Shown here: piece by piece, positions 28,202 through 37,592 of the stretch | Layout of the letters: the number at the start of each line of letters is the position of its first letter | How positions within the stretch are numbered: the first letter of the stretch is position 1 | DNA from: Pseudoalteromonas sp. R3 | Lineage (GTDB): Bacteria; Pseudomonadota; Gammaproteobacteria; Enterobacterales; Alteromonadaceae | Length of the DNA stretch: 64,000 bases | Direction: 5' to 3' | NCBI RefSeq assembly: GCF_004014715.1 | Contig: NZ_CP034835.1 | Span: 1,798,001 to 1,862,000 of the forward strand | Notes under the pieces: generated by a model | What the model was told of the DNA's origin: nothing | The model's database searches: none | What the model saw: the letters and a program-made list of their open reading frames with translations, nothing else | Program-made: the position numbers and the translations under genes

Positions 28202-29068
28202 ATGGACAGATGGTCAGGTTTAGATGAATTTGTAGCGGTGGCGACCTGTGGGTCATTTACGGGAGCGGCACAGCAGTTGGATACGTCCGTGGCACAGGTA
28301 AGCCGACGGGTTAAAACCCTTGAGTCAGAGCTCGGATATCAGTTACTGACACGTACAACACGTAATCTGGCCCTGACTCCGGAAGGCCAGGTCTTTCTGA
28401 GTCATGCACGGCTGCTGCAGCACGCCTACGAGGACGCGACAGCCGCTTTGCGGCAAAGAGATACTCAGCCTACGGGGAAAATCAGGATGACGGCACCCGT
28501 GATGTATGGTGAGCAATATATTATGCCACTGGTGCATCAATTTATGTGTCGCTTTCCCTCTGTGACTGTGGATATGGAATTGACCAACGCCCAGTTAGAC
28601 CTGGTTGAGCAGGGCGTGGATCTGGCGATTAGAATCGGCCAGCTTAAAGACTCGTCATTGCATGCAAAACGTTTGTCTCAGCGGTGCACTTTGGTATGCG
28701 TTTCTAGTGATTACCAGATGCGGCACCAGCCAATCAAGCATATCCGAGATTTGGCAGAACATAATTGTCTGCTGGGCAATGCGCAGTACTGGCGTTTTAT
28801 GGATCATGGCGTTGAACGGCATGTAAAAGTATCCGGAACACTCAGGTGTAACAGTGGCTGGGCATTACTCGATGCGGCCAGGCAGGGGTTAGGAGTCGTA
28901 CAATTGCCCCATTATTACGTGCAGGAAGCACTTGAATGTGGGGAGTTAGTGACAGTCTTGGATGACTTTACACCGATGGCGGAGGGGATCTGGGCGGTTT
29001 ACCCGCCCAGAAAATATTTGTCGACAGCTATTCGTGCACTTATCGACTTTTTAGCGGAACAGCTCTAA
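28202..29068 (+). CDS. LysR-family transcriptional regulator, divergent from frmA
   Basis: A 288-residue LysR-type regulator. The N-terminal helix-turn-helix (GSFTGAAQQLDTSVAQVSRRVKTLE, about residues 17-41) is followed by a periplasmic-binding-protein-like effector domain (RMTAPVMYGEQYIMPLV onward). The start at 28202 (MDRWSGLDEF) is family-typical. An upstream in-frame start at 28157 would add an unconserved lysine-rich leader. Divergence from frmA-fghA suggests that it controls formaldehyde detoxification, as is common for this arrangement. Its last four bases overlap the end of the convergent SulP gene. Confidence 0.9.
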   Translation: MDRWSGLDEFVAVATCGSFTGAAQQLDTSVAQVSRRVKTLESELGYQLLTRTTRNLALTPEGQVFLSHARLLQHAYEDATAALRQRDTQPTGKIRMTAPVMYGEQYIMPLVHQFMCRFPSVTVDMELTNAQLDLVEQGVDLAIRIGQLKDSSLHAKRLSQRCTLVCVSSDYQMRHQPIKHIRDLAEHNCLLGNAQYWRFMDHGVERHVKVSGTLRCNSGWALLDAARQGLGVVQLPHYYVQEALECGELVTVLDDFTPMAEGIWAVYPPRKYLSTAIRALIDFLAEQL

Positions 29069-30732
29069 GCTTCAATACTGTTTGCCTCCATGGCTTGCAG
29101 TGCTCTGCTCAGCGCCTGTTCGCGGCTGTTACAGAATGCATGCTCTCCCAGCTTGCTGCGAATATTAAATTTCTGAAGCTGCTCGCTGGTATCTTTATTA
29201 GGCGAGTAAATAAAGACCTGACAATCCGCATCCAGTGCATCGCTGATGGCGTTTTCAATCGCCAGGCTGACGGTTACATCCAGCATGGCAACATCACTTA
29301 AATCGAGCACCATTGTCTTATACTCGCCAATATGTCGGTGCTGGCGCGTAATTGCTTTTGATACGCTGAAGATCATTGGCCCTGACAGGTAAAAGAACAA
29401 CAGTTGACCCTTCGCTTGTTCCAGCAATGCGCGCTCGTGTGTGGATAATGGTACGTCTTCATCGGCATCGCCATCACTGATGGCTTTGACATGTTGCTCC
29501 TGCACACGACTAAGGCGCTCAATGACCATAATATTGGAAATAAACACACCCAGGCCAACAGCCACCATCAAATCGACGAATACCGTAAGCAGCATAACAC
29601 CATACATGATGGCCATCTGACTTATGCTAAGTTTGTGAGCGCGCTGGATAAAGCTCCAGTCAAGAATGTTAATTCCGACGTAGACGGCGATACCTGCCAG
29701 CACAGCCATGGGAATTGGTTCGGTCAGGCTGCCTGCAACAAAGACAACGGCCATTAGGATCAACGCCCGGAAGATCCCCGCCAGCGGGGAGCGAGCACCC
29801 ACCTGGATATTGACCACCGTGCCCATCGTGGCACCAGCACCTGGTAACGCACCAAAAAAACCTGCAATCATGTTTGCAATACCCTGACCACGAAGCTCTT
29901 TGTCTGAGTCGTGCTCGGTACGGGTCAAGCTATCACCAATAACCGCTGTCAGCAGTGTATCAATACACCCTAGTGTGCCCAGTACCAGCGCGTCTATGAC
30001 CATTTCAGTAAACAGTTCAGGGGTAAAAGTCGGCCAGACAATTTCTGGCAGGCCGCTGGGGATTTCGCCAATTCTGCGAATACTGTCGGTATCAAAAAGC
30101 AGGATGGATATCAAGGTAACAACGACTAAGGCTACGAGCTGAGCGGGAACGTACTGGCGATATTTATTCGGCATGTAGAAGAGTACACCCAGAGTCAGAA
30201 GACCTAAAAAGAGCTCTGAGAAGTGCAGGTTTAGAAACAGCTCGGGAAATGCTGATAGGGTGCCGGGAACACCACCCGGTGGAGCCTGATGACCCAGTAG
30301 TGGTGCCAATTGCAGGATGATTAGTATGACGCCAATCCCTGACATAAACCCTGAAACCACACTGTAGGGCATTAGAGTGACGTATTTACCGAGTTTGAGT
30401 GTGCCTAATAATATTTGAAATGCCCCGGCCATCATAACTACTGTAAAGGCCATCGCCGGTCCGGCTTCAGGGTATTTTGACACCATAGTGGTCAGCACTG
30501 CTGTCATAATGACCGTCATCGGTCCAGTTGGTTCTGAGATCAGGGAGGTTGAACCGCCAAACAAGGCAGCGAAGAGGCCAACGAGAATTGCGCCCCACAT
30601 ACCGGCTTCAGCTCCGGCTCCGGATGCCACGCCAAAGGCGAGGGCGAGTGGTAGGGAAATGATTGCAGTGGTCACACCACCGAACAAATCTCCCTTGAAA
30701 TTCATATGTTTAAATCTTGATAACGAAAACAT
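29065..30732 (-). CDS. SulP-family inorganic anion transporter with STAS domain
   Basis: A 555-residue inner-membrane transporter with 10-14 membrane spans (about residues 15-425), including the SulP segment ISEPTGPMTVIMTAV and the GALPGAGATMGTVVNI loop. A cytoplasmic STAS domain occupies about residues 440-545 (MVLDLSDVAMLDVTVSLAIENA). Substrates in the family include sulfate, bicarbonate and dicarboxylates; the sequence does not decide. The start at 30732 (MFSLSRFKHMNFKGD) is chosen for the GGA upstream. The frame also opens at 30762 with ten more residues. It is divergent from lolC and convergent with the LysR gene. Confidence 0.9.
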   Translation of the reverse strand: MFSLSRFKHMNFKGDLFGGVTTAIISLPLALAFGVASGAGAEAGMWGAILVGLFAALFGGSTSLISEPTGPMTVIMTAVLTTMVSKYPEAGPAMAFTVVMMAGAFQILLGTLKLGKYVTLMPYSVVSGFMSGIGVILIILQLAPLLGHQAPPGGVPGTLSAFPELFLNLHFSELFLGLLTLGVLFYMPNKYRQYVPAQLVALVVVTLISILLFDTDSIRRIGEIPSGLPEIVWPTFTPELFTEMVIDALVLGTLGCIDTLLTAVIGDSLTRTEHDSDKELRGQGIANMIAGFFGALPGAGATMGTVVNIQVGARSPLAGIFRALILMAVVFVAGSLTEPIPMAVLAGIAVYVGINILDWSFIQRAHKLSISQMAIMYGVMLLTVFVDLMVAVGLGVFISNIMVIERLSRVQEQHVKAISDGDADEDVPLSTHERALLEQAKGQLLFFYLSGPMIFSVSKAITRQHRHIGEYKTMVLDLSDVAMLDVTVSLAIENAISDALDADCQVFIYSPNKDTSEQLQKFNIRSKLGEHAFCNSREQALSRALQAMEANSIEA

Positions 30733-30900
30733 TGAAGGTCCATACCGCGAGATTTGCCGCATTCTACACTAAAACCCAGTGTAATTTAGAGCCACAATTA
30801 AAAAAATTTTACACTTTTTTTTGGGGCCAAAGGTATGACCCCGCTTTCTTGATTGTGCTAGTATCGTGCACTGAACTTATATATAGAAAAATAAACTATT

Positions 30901-32111
30901 ATGTTTCAGCCTGTTAGCCTTTATATAGGGCTCAGATACAGCCGTGCCACAAAAGGCAACGGGTTTGTGTCTTTTATTTCGTTTTTTCCATTGCCGGTAT
31001 CGCACTTGGTTTAATGGCACTGATCACGGTCAGTTCCGTGATGAACGGGTTTGAGCAGAGCCTTAAAAACGCCATGCTTGACCTGATCCCACATGTACAG
31101 TTGCACAAGTCGTCTGAAAAACACAAGGCTGATGCTACGCAGCTATTGGATAAGTTAGCAACCTTGCCTGAGGTAAAACGGGTTACGCCTTACGTTACCA
31201 GTGATGTGATCCTACAGACCAATAAAGATCTGGTCGGGGTGCGTTTACAGGGAGCCTTCAGTGGTTACCCTTCAGCACTAGAACCACATATTGAAGCGGG
31301 CAGCATAGCGCAATTTCGTGAGCAGAAATATCAACTGGCATTGAGCCGTTATTTGGCGAACCAACTGGACGTGCGTTTAGGCCAAAAAGTTCGGGTGATT
31401 ATGCCCGATATGAGTAGTTACACCCCGATGGGACGGGTACCCAAGCAACGCCTGTTCACTGTGGCTCTGATCTATAACACGCGCAGTGAGGCCGACGTCA
31501 ATTTGGCTTTTGCCGATGGAAAGAGTTTGCAACGTCTGCTTAAGCGCAAACCAGCAGATTTTGATGTCAGTATTACCCTCAAGGATGCGTTTGCTGTCAA
31601 TGAATTTAAAACCACACATGCTCCGCTTTTGTCAGGCTTGACGTACTCAGACTGGCATGTACAACAGGGGGCGTTATTTGCCGCTGTGGCGATGGAAAAA
31701 CGCATCATGTCATTGTTGCTCGGCCTGATTGTAATTGTCGCGGTCTTTAATATTGTTTCTGCCTTATCCATGATGGTCAGTGAAAAGCAGGGCGAAGTTG
31801 CGATTTTACAAACTCTTGGGTTGGCACCGGGAGCTATCGCCCGGGTATTCATGGTTCAGGGATTGTATAACGGTGTGGTTGGTACTCTGTTTGGAGTGGT
31901 ATTTGGGTACCTGCTGGCCAGCAATATCAATGAAGTGGTAGCACTTAGTGGCTTGTCTTTACTTGGTGGTGCTGAGTTACCGGTTCGGTTCGATTGGTTG
32001 AGTTTGAGTCTGATAGTTGCAACCAGTTTGTTATTGAGTTTTCTTGCAACATTGTATCCGGCGTTTAAAGCCGCAAAAGTGCTTCCTGCTGAGGTGTTAA
32101 GGTATGAGTGA
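30901..32111 (+). pseudogene. lolC: Lipoprotein-releasing ABC permease LolC, frame broken at a T6 run
   Basis: LolC is an inner-membrane permease of LolCDE, which extracts outer-membrane lipoproteins. Starting at the ATG at 30901 the protein begins MFQPVSLYIGLRYSRA, exactly the LolC beginning. At the T6 run 30982-30987 the frame shifts and a stop comes at residue 38. The rest continues in another frame from IAGIALGLMALIT, and an internal start at 31014 would give 365 residues lacking the first helix. One added T restores FISFFSIAGIALG without a gap. Everything after is intact: a large periplasmic domain and three C-terminal spans with the MMVSEKQGEVAILQTLG coupling region. Because lolCDE is essential in most relatives, a base-calling deletion is more likely than a real lesion. 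It overlaps lolD by eight bases. Confidence 0.9.
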
Positions 32112-32802
32112 TTTAGTAATTGAGTGTCAGGGTCTGAATAAGGCCTATGATGAAGCGGGGCAGCAGGTTGAGGTGTTAAAAGGGGTCGAGCTGGTGCTTG
32201 CGCAGGGTGATATGCTGGCAATTGTCGGTAGTTCAGGCTCGGGTAAAAGCACCTTGCTACATATTCTTGGCACGCTGGATACTGCAAGCAGTGGCACAGT
32301 TCAAATTAAAGGGACGGACGTTGCCAGCTTGTCGCGTCGTAAGCAAGCCGATTTTCGCAATCAAAACTTGGGCTTTATCTATCAGTTTCATCATCTTTTG
32401 ATGGACTTTACTGCGCTTGAAAATGTCGCAATGCCGCTGCTGATATCGGGTCAGTCACCCAAAGCAGCGCACGCTCAGGCTGAGGAAATGCTGGATAAAG
32501 TGGGACTGGCCCATCGCGGTGGTCATCGTCCATCTGAGCTATCCGGTGGCGAACGTCAGCGAGTGGCGATTGCCCGTGCATTGGTCACTCGTCCGGCCTT
32601 GGTGCTGGCGGATGAGCCGACGGGGAACCTTGATAAACAAAATGCATTGAAAATTTATGCGTTACTCAAGGAGCTTAACCGTGATTTGAAAACCAGCTTT
32701 GTCGTGGTGACACATGATCTGGAACTCGCTGCCAAGTTAGGCCGTGCAGTAGCGCTGGATGACGGTGTTTTGGTCGAACATACTTTGCAAAACGAGGCTT
32801 AG
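32104..32802 (+). CDS. lolD: Lipoprotein-releasing system ATP-binding protein LolD
   Basis: A 232-residue ABC ATPase that powers lipoprotein release. Walker [10 protein letters not shown] is at 42-50, the signature LSGGE at 146-150, the Walker B aspartate and glutamate at 170-171 ([12 protein letters not shown]), and VVTHD supplies the switch histidine. The start overlaps the lolC end by eight bases, and lolE follows five bases after the stop. The order C-D-E is standard. Confidence 0.97.
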   Translation: MSDLVIECQGLNKAYDEAGQQVEVLKGVELVLAQGDMLAIVGSSGSGKSTLLHILGTLDTASSGTVQIKGTDVASLSRRKQADFRNQNLGFIYQFHHLLMDFTALENVAMPLLISGQSPKAAHAQAEEMLDKVGLAHRGGHRPSELSGGERQRVAIARALVTRPALVLADEPTGNLDKQNALKIYALLKELNRDLKTSFVVVTHDLELAAKLGRAVALDDGVLVEHTLQNEA

Positions 32803-32806
32803 TGCA

Positions 32807-34033
32807 ATGCTGAGTATATTTATCAGTAATCGGTTAAGAGCATCCAAACATCAGGCAGGGTTAATCGGTTTTTTGAGTAAATCGTCAACGCTTGGTGTGA
32901 TGCTGGGTGTCGCCGTATTGATTGTGGCCTTGTCTGTCATCAATGGGTTTGAGCAGCAGTTAAAGACCCGTTTGTTATCAGTGGTGCCGCATGTGGCTTA
33001 TCAGGCACCGTATGAGCCAATTTCTAACTGGCCTGAAAAGGTCCGTTTACTGGAGGCACAACCAGGCGTTGTCGCAGCAGCACCAGAGATTTCGGTCACA
33101 GCTATGGTGCAGTTTCGTGGTGAGTTGAAAGCCGCCGAGGTGAAAGGTGTAGATTTTGCTTCTCATCACACGGTTTCGGAGGTAGGGCAGTTTATCAAGG
33201 GGAGCTCACTGTCTGCATTATCTGGGGATGACATAGTTTTAGGTCAGCATATTGCCAAAGAGCTGGGGCTATCGCCCGGAGATAAGGTCACGTTGTTGGT
33301 GGCCAATCCTCAGGCTGATTCTCCCCTGGCGGCACCAAAGCGGTTGAACTTTGTATTGGCTGGTGTCATTGACATGGGTGGGCCAATCGACCGGTCATTG
33401 GCCTTGGTATCGGTGAAAAGATTACAGCAGGCAATGGGGCTGGCTGAGGATCAGGTAACCGGGCTGCGCGCAAAAGTCGACGATGTATTTTCCGCTCATC
33501 AGATAGCGATGTCTGCAGGCAGGGCGTTGCCTGATCTGGTTTATGTTAACAGCTGGTTTCGTACTCAGGGCAGCCTTTATCAGGACATTCAGATGGTCAG
33601 AACCATAGTCTATCTGGTGGTGTTTCTGATAATCGCAGTCGCCAGCTTTAACATAGTGTCTTCCATGGTAATGGAAGTGAAAGAAAAACAGGCCGATATC
33701 GCGATTTTAAAAACCATGGGTGCAAAAGACAGTACCATTTTTACTACTTTTGCGATCCAGGGAGTGAGTTATGCGCTTATTGGTGCCCTGGTAGGCTTGT
33801 TTATTGGCATTTTGCTGGCACTGAATATATCCGATTTATTCCGCGCCTGGGTTGAGATGGATGGGGACAATCCGCTTCAGGGAGTGTACTTTATTGAGTT
33901 TTTACCCAGTCAGCTGATGTGGTTTGATGTCGTGGCTGTATTGTCTATCACTCTGGTGATTGCCGTATTGTCCTGCCTGTATCCAGCCTGGCAGGCTGTT
34001 AAAGTTGACCCTGCCAGAGTTCTGGGTGGTTAG
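32807..34033 (+). CDS. lolE: Lipoprotein-releasing ABC permease LolE
   Basis: A 408-residue permease paralogous to LolC. An N-terminal membrane span (about residues 22-45, LGVMLGVAVLIVALSVINGFEQQL) is followed by a large periplasmic domain and three C-terminal spans. The cytoplasmic coupling segment MEVKEKQADIAILKTMG is at about residue 285. The start ATG at 32807 is family-typical (MLSIFISNRLRASKHQAG). The frame extends upstream into lolD without support. It differs from lolC in being unbroken, which shows how the first helix of lolC should look. Confidence 0.96.
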   Translation: MLSIFISNRLRASKHQAGLIGFLSKSSTLGVMLGVAVLIVALSVINGFEQQLKTRLLSVVPHVAYQAPYEPISNWPEKVRLLEAQPGVVAAAPEISVTAMVQFRGELKAAEVKGVDFASHHTVSEVGQFIKGSSLSALSGDDIVLGQHIAKELGLSPGDKVTLLVANPQADSPLAAPKRLNFVLAGVIDMGGPIDRSLALVSVKRLQQAMGLAEDQVTGLRAKVDDVFSAHQIAMSAGRALPDLVYVNSWFRTQGSLYQDIQMVRTIVYLVVFLIIAVASFNIVSSMVMEVKEKQADIAILKTMGAKDSTIFTTFAIQGVSYALIGALVGLFIGILLALNISDLFRAWVEMDGDNPLQGVYFIEFLPSQLMWFDVVAVLSITLVIAVLSCLYPAWQAVKVDPARVLGG

Positions 34034-34041
34034 GACTGAAA

Positions 34042-34097
34042 ACGCATACGATAACGTATAAATAATTTGTACGTTGTGTATGCGTTATCGTATACGT
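34042..34097. terminator. Long hairpin between convergent lolE and the EAL gene
   Basis: Two 19-base arms (34042-34060 and 34079-34097) pair at 17 positions plus one G-T, around an 18-base loop. There is no long T-run. Each arm also contains its own small inverted repeat (ATACG-n4-CGTAT on the left). It lies exactly between the two convergent stop codons and overlaps the EAL stop codon, so it probably ends both transcripts. Confidence 0.6.
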
Positions 34098-35716
34098 TAC
34101 TCTTCAAAGTGCAGGTAGCTTGACTTATCGGCGACAACATAGTCTACAAAGTCTTTAATACTTAATGGTTTACTGTAGTAATAGCCCTGCACATATTCAA
34201 CGCCTTTGGCCTTGGCGTAAATCATTTGATCTAAGTGTTCAATGCCCTCAGCAACCAGAGGCTTATCGAGGTTTTTGGCCAGTGACACAATAGAATTAAA
34301 TAAAGACTGCATTTTACCGTCGCTGACAACATGAGTCACAAAGGCCCGGTCTATTTTTATCTCGTCGAAATGCAGTTTACATAAATAACTCAGGCTGGAG
34401 TAGCCAGTGCCAAAGTCATCTATGGATATCATCAGCCCCTGACTTTGTAGTTTCTGTAAAATCTCATTGATGTAATTAAAGTTGTCAATCAGGGCCGACT
34501 CAGTCAGCTCTAGTTTTATCTTAGCGGGATTGAGTGCCAGTCTGTCCAGAGCTTGCAGCAGTCGGGTGGTAAAGTTTACATCGAGAATTTCTACAACGCT
34601 GATATTGATGGCAAAACGGAACAAACTGGCTTCAATTTGTTCCTCGGCCAGCAGCGCCTTTAATACGTTGATCTGGCTAAGCGTAAAGTGCGTAAGTTTG
34701 TTGATTTCTCCTGTACTTTCTATGACAGGAATAAACTCAGTAGGCGGAATAGGTTGGCCGTCAAGCTCCCAGCGCATCAGACATTCCGCACCAATCAGGC
34801 GCTCGGTTTTGGTGTCATGTATCGGCTGAAAGACTACTTCAAAACTGTCCTCCAGATTGCCCTGATAAAGGGCACTGCGCAGACCGGTTTCAATTTTGTT
34901 TTGTCGTTCAATCTGCTTGGCCAGCGTATCTTTGAATTCTACCAGGCGGTTATGATCCGCCAGCGAATCAAAGGTCGCCATTTCCGCTTTGTTGAGACTC
35001 AGCTCATGGTCGTCGTCGGGTTGTTCTTTATAGTACCCAAGAGAGACATTACTGTAGAAACTGTTGCCGTTAAAGTTGAATGGCTCATTCAGCTGTTTGT
35101 ACAGCGTTTCTATATTGATGGGCACAAATTGCGGAATAAACACACAGTAACAATCGGAAGAGTGTTTTGAAAAAATGCCTTTATCGAACTCGCCCTGAAA
35201 CCGTGCAAGGATCTCCATAAATACCAAGTTGGCGACGCCAATATTCCACACCTCAGAAATACGTTGAAAATTACAGATACGGACACAGCAAATGGTACCC
35301 TGATGTGGTTGTTCTTTAATTTTACTGATGAAGGCATCCCGATAAAGTAAGCCGGTATGGGGGTCGCGGATAGCTAATTGTTTATTCAGACGTCTGACAG
35401 AAATCAGCTCTTCTATGGGCTCCAGCCTGATGTAGTGGATATTATCCTGCCTGAAGCTATACAACTTCACCCAGGTAACGCTGCTGTTGTCAATACTGAC
35501 GCCAAGCTCTATCTGGTCAAAGATTGGGTCGAATAAAATCTCTGAAATACTGAGCTCTTTAAAATCTTCGTCAATAAACACCAACTTTTGTGACAGGACA
35601 TCGCCGGGTTTTAAATCCAGCATGCGTTCGGCTGAATCAGAAAGGGCGACGATCTGACCTTGCTCATCATAGCTCAGATAGGCAATATCCAGAAGTTGAG
35701 TCAGTTGCTTTTTCAT
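34097..35716 (-). CDS. PAS/degenerate-GGDEF/EAL protein, predicted c-di-GMP phosphodiesterase
   Basis: A 539-residue cytoplasmic protein, the last gene of the chemosensory operon. A PAS-like region (about 1-115) precedes a degenerate GGDEF domain (about 118-270; RDPHTGLLYRD is kept but the active-site GGDEF is replaced by a SSDCY-type loop). The EAL domain follows (about 285-535) with its catalytic residues: AECLMRW, NISVVEI, KLELTES, DDFGTGYSS, DRAFV, VAEGIE and QGYYYSKPL. So it should degrade c-di-GMP. The GTG at 35725 overlaps the cheB stop, but ATG at 35716 has GGGTGA at good spacing and is preferred. Its position as the terminal gene suggests it is an output, or is regulated by the array; this is inference. 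Confidence 0.9.
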   Translation of the reverse strand: MKKQLTQLLDIAYLSYDEQGQIVALSDSAERMLDLKPGDVLSQKLVFIDEDFKELSISEILFDPIFDQIELGVSIDNSSVTWVKLYSFRQDNIHYIRLEPIEELISVRRLNKQLAIRDPHTGLLYRDAFISKIKEQPHQGTICCVRICNFQRISEVWNIGVANLVFMEILARFQGEFDKGIFSKHSSDCYCVFIPQFVPINIETLYKQLNEPFNFNGNSFYSNVSLGYYKEQPDDDHELSLNKAEMATFDSLADHNRLVEFKDTLAKQIERQNKIETGLRSALYQGNLEDSFEVVFQPIHDTKTERLIGAECLMRWELDGQPIPPTEFIPVIESTGEINKLTHFTLSQINVLKALLAEEQIEASLFRFAINISVVEILDVNFTTRLLQALDRLALNPAKIKLELTESALIDNFNYINEILQKLQSQGLMISIDDFGTGYSSLSYLCKLHFDEIKIDRAFVTHVVSDGKMQSLFNSIVSLAKNLDKPLVAEGIEHLDQMIYAKAKGVEYVQGYYYSKPLSIKDFVDYVVADKSSYLHFEE

Positions 35717-35721
35717 ACAGA

Positions 35722-36786
35722 TCACCCAAGCGCTTTTTGGATCTGGTAAGGGAGGTTACTTAGCGCGTAGATTTTGTCGACGGCCCCCCTCGCGATGGCT
35801 TCTTTTGGCATGCCAAACACCACACAGCTGGCTTCACTTTCTGCAAAAGTAACCGCACCTTTTTGCTTCATTTCCAGCAAACCACTTGCCCCGTCGTTGC
35901 CCATACCGGTTAAGATCACGCCAATGGCATGGTTACCCACCGATTGTGCTACAGAGCGAAACAACACGTCGACCGAAGGTTTATGACGGCTCACAAGTGG
36001 CCCATCGCGTATTTCTAAATAGTAGTCCGAGCCCTGACGTTTTACCAACATATGCTGACCACCAGGCGCAATATATACATGGCCTGGGCGGATCCTTACG
36101 GCGGTTTGACCTTCCTGGACTGTATGCGCAGTGATGTCATTGAGGCGTTGTGCAAACGCCGCAGTGAACTTCCCCGGCATATGCTGCACAACCACAACAG
36201 GGGGAGAAAGAGCCGGCAGGAGTTGGAGCAGCCGGGCGATTGCCTCTGTGCCACCTGTTGAGGCACCAATGGCTATGACTTTCCCCGCGCTTTCTGGAGG
36301 TTGCGCAGTCTTGTGTGCAGGCAGTACCTCTTCCGTTGTATGCAATTCCCGAAACGAGCCTTCATCCAGATACTTTAGCTGACGAACTTTGGCTTTGGTG
36401 GCAGCTTTGATGGCGTCAATGATCTGCGACACTGAGTCGCTGTGCAGAAATTCTCCCAGCCCCTGAGTGGGTTTGGCAATAACATCGACCGCCCCACAGG
36501 CCAATGCCTCGATGGCAGTGGTCGTTTTTTCCTGAGCCAGCGCTGAGCAGATTATCACCGGCGTAGGACGTTCCTGCATGATTTTTTTCAGGAAGGTTAA
36601 GCCATCCATTTTTGGCATCTCGACGTCTAACAAGATAACATCTGGCCAGTTAAGCTTCATTTTTCGCTCGGCAATGATGGGATCCGGTGCTGTACCACTG
36701 ACATTTAAGGTGCGCTCATGGGCGATGACCTCACTCATGATCTGGCGCATCAGGGCAGAATCATCGATGATAAAGACGCTGGTCAT
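35722..36786 (-). CDS. cheB: Chemotaxis response regulator protein-glutamate methylesterase CheB
   Basis: A 354-residue protein with an N-terminal receiver domain (phosphorylation site Asp54 in LLDVEMPKMDG) and a C-terminal methylesterase/deamidase domain from about residue 165. The catalytic Ser is in IGASTGGTEA, the His in VVVQHMPGKFTAAFA and the Asp in GMGNDGASG. It removes methyl groups from receptors for adaptation. It overlaps cheR by four bases, so the methylation enzymes are coupled. No cheD gene is present beside it. Confidence 0.96.
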   Translation of the reverse strand: MTSVFIIDDSALMRQIMSEVIAHERTLNVSGTAPDPIIAERKMKLNWPDVILLDVEMPKMDGLTFLKKIMQERPTPVIICSALAQEKTTTAIEALACGAVDVIAKPTQGLGEFLHSDSVSQIIDAIKAATKAKVRQLKYLDEGSFRELHTTEEVLPAHKTAQPPESAGKVIAIGASTGGTEAIARLLQLLPALSPPVVVVQHMPGKFTAAFAQRLNDITAHTVQEGQTAVRIRPGHVYIAPGGQHMLVKRQGSDYYLEIRDGPLVSRHKPSVDVLFRSVAQSVGNHAIGVILTGMGNDGASGLLEMKQKGAVTFAESEASCVVFGMPKEAIARGAVDKIYALSNLPYQIQKALG

Positions 36787-37586
36787 AAGGCTACCTTCTT
36801 ATAGATGCATGGGCTCAGGGTTTGCAGGCATGCGGGTTTATCGCGTATGGCTTCCGAGTGCCCAAGAAAGAGTAAACCACCATGGTTTAAACGCTTGATG
36901 ATATTATTCAGAATGGCTTGTTGTTTTGGTTTGTCAAAGTAGATAAGTACATTGCGCAGAAAGATTACATCAAACGAGAAATCTACTGTGGTCAGGTTCA
37001 ATAAGTTGTCTTCCTGAAAACTGCACTGTTTTTTCAGCGTTGAGATGAGCGTAAAATTATCAGCGTTTTTACCAGTACCTTTCATGCAGTAGCGGATCCG
37101 ATAACGTTTAGGAATTTTCCCCACGGTGGAAATCGCATAGCGGGCATCTCTGGCCATCAACACCGACATTTCCGAAATATCCGTGCCGATAACGTGCCAG
37201 GGGCGATTATAAAACAGATCGTCGAGGATCATCGCGAGTGAGTAGGCTTCTTCACCGCTGGAGCAGGCTGCACTCCAGGCGCGGATAGGTGAATGCCTGG
37301 GGCGATTGTGTTGATAATAATGGTAAAGAAACTCAAACTGGGCCTGCTCGCGAAAAAAATAGGTCTCATGTGTGGTCAGCTTATCGATGAAAATCTGCAG
37401 CTCATCCTGGCCCTCCGGAGTCAGTAATAATCGGTAATATTTGCTGAAAGAAGGACTACGACTGGCGCGCAGCCGGCTGGCAAGGCGACTGGCCACAATA
37501 TCGGCTTTGTTTTTACCGAGACTTATTCCGGTATGCTGTTCAAACAGCCGATTGAGTTGTTGAAATTCCAGCGCTGAAATCGCCAT
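36783..37586 (-). CDS. cheR: Chemotaxis protein methyltransferase CheR
   Basis: A 267-residue SAM-dependent methyltransferase that adds methyl groups to glutamates of the receptors. The N-terminal helical domain (LNRLFEQHTGISLGKNKADIVASRLASRLR) is followed by the catalytic domain with TTHETYFFRE, AACSSGEEAYSLAM, GTDISEMSV and FLRNVLIYFD. Full length for the family. It starts six bases after the first cheW and overlaps cheB. Confidence 0.96.
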   Translation of the reverse strand: MAISALEFQQLNRLFEQHTGISLGKNKADIVASRLASRLRASRSPSFSKYYRLLLTPEGQDELQIFIDKLTTHETYFFREQAQFEFLYHYYQHNRPRHSPIRAWSAACSSGEEAYSLAMILDDLFYNRPWHVIGTDISEMSVLMARDARYAISTVGKIPKRYRIRYCMKGTGKNADNFTLISTLKKQCSFQEDNLLNLTTVDFSFDVIFLRNVLIYFDKPKQQAILNNIIKRLNHGGLLFLGHSEAIRDKPACLQTLSPCIYKKVAL

Positions 37587-37592
37587 AGTGAC

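Noticed and set aside
34688..35170. 160-residue plus-strand frame opposite the EAL gene
   Set aside because: It is a shadow of the EAL and GGDEF-like coding sequence.
34097..35716. Diguanylate cyclase activity of the EAL protein
   Set aside because: The GGDEF active-site loop is not conserved.
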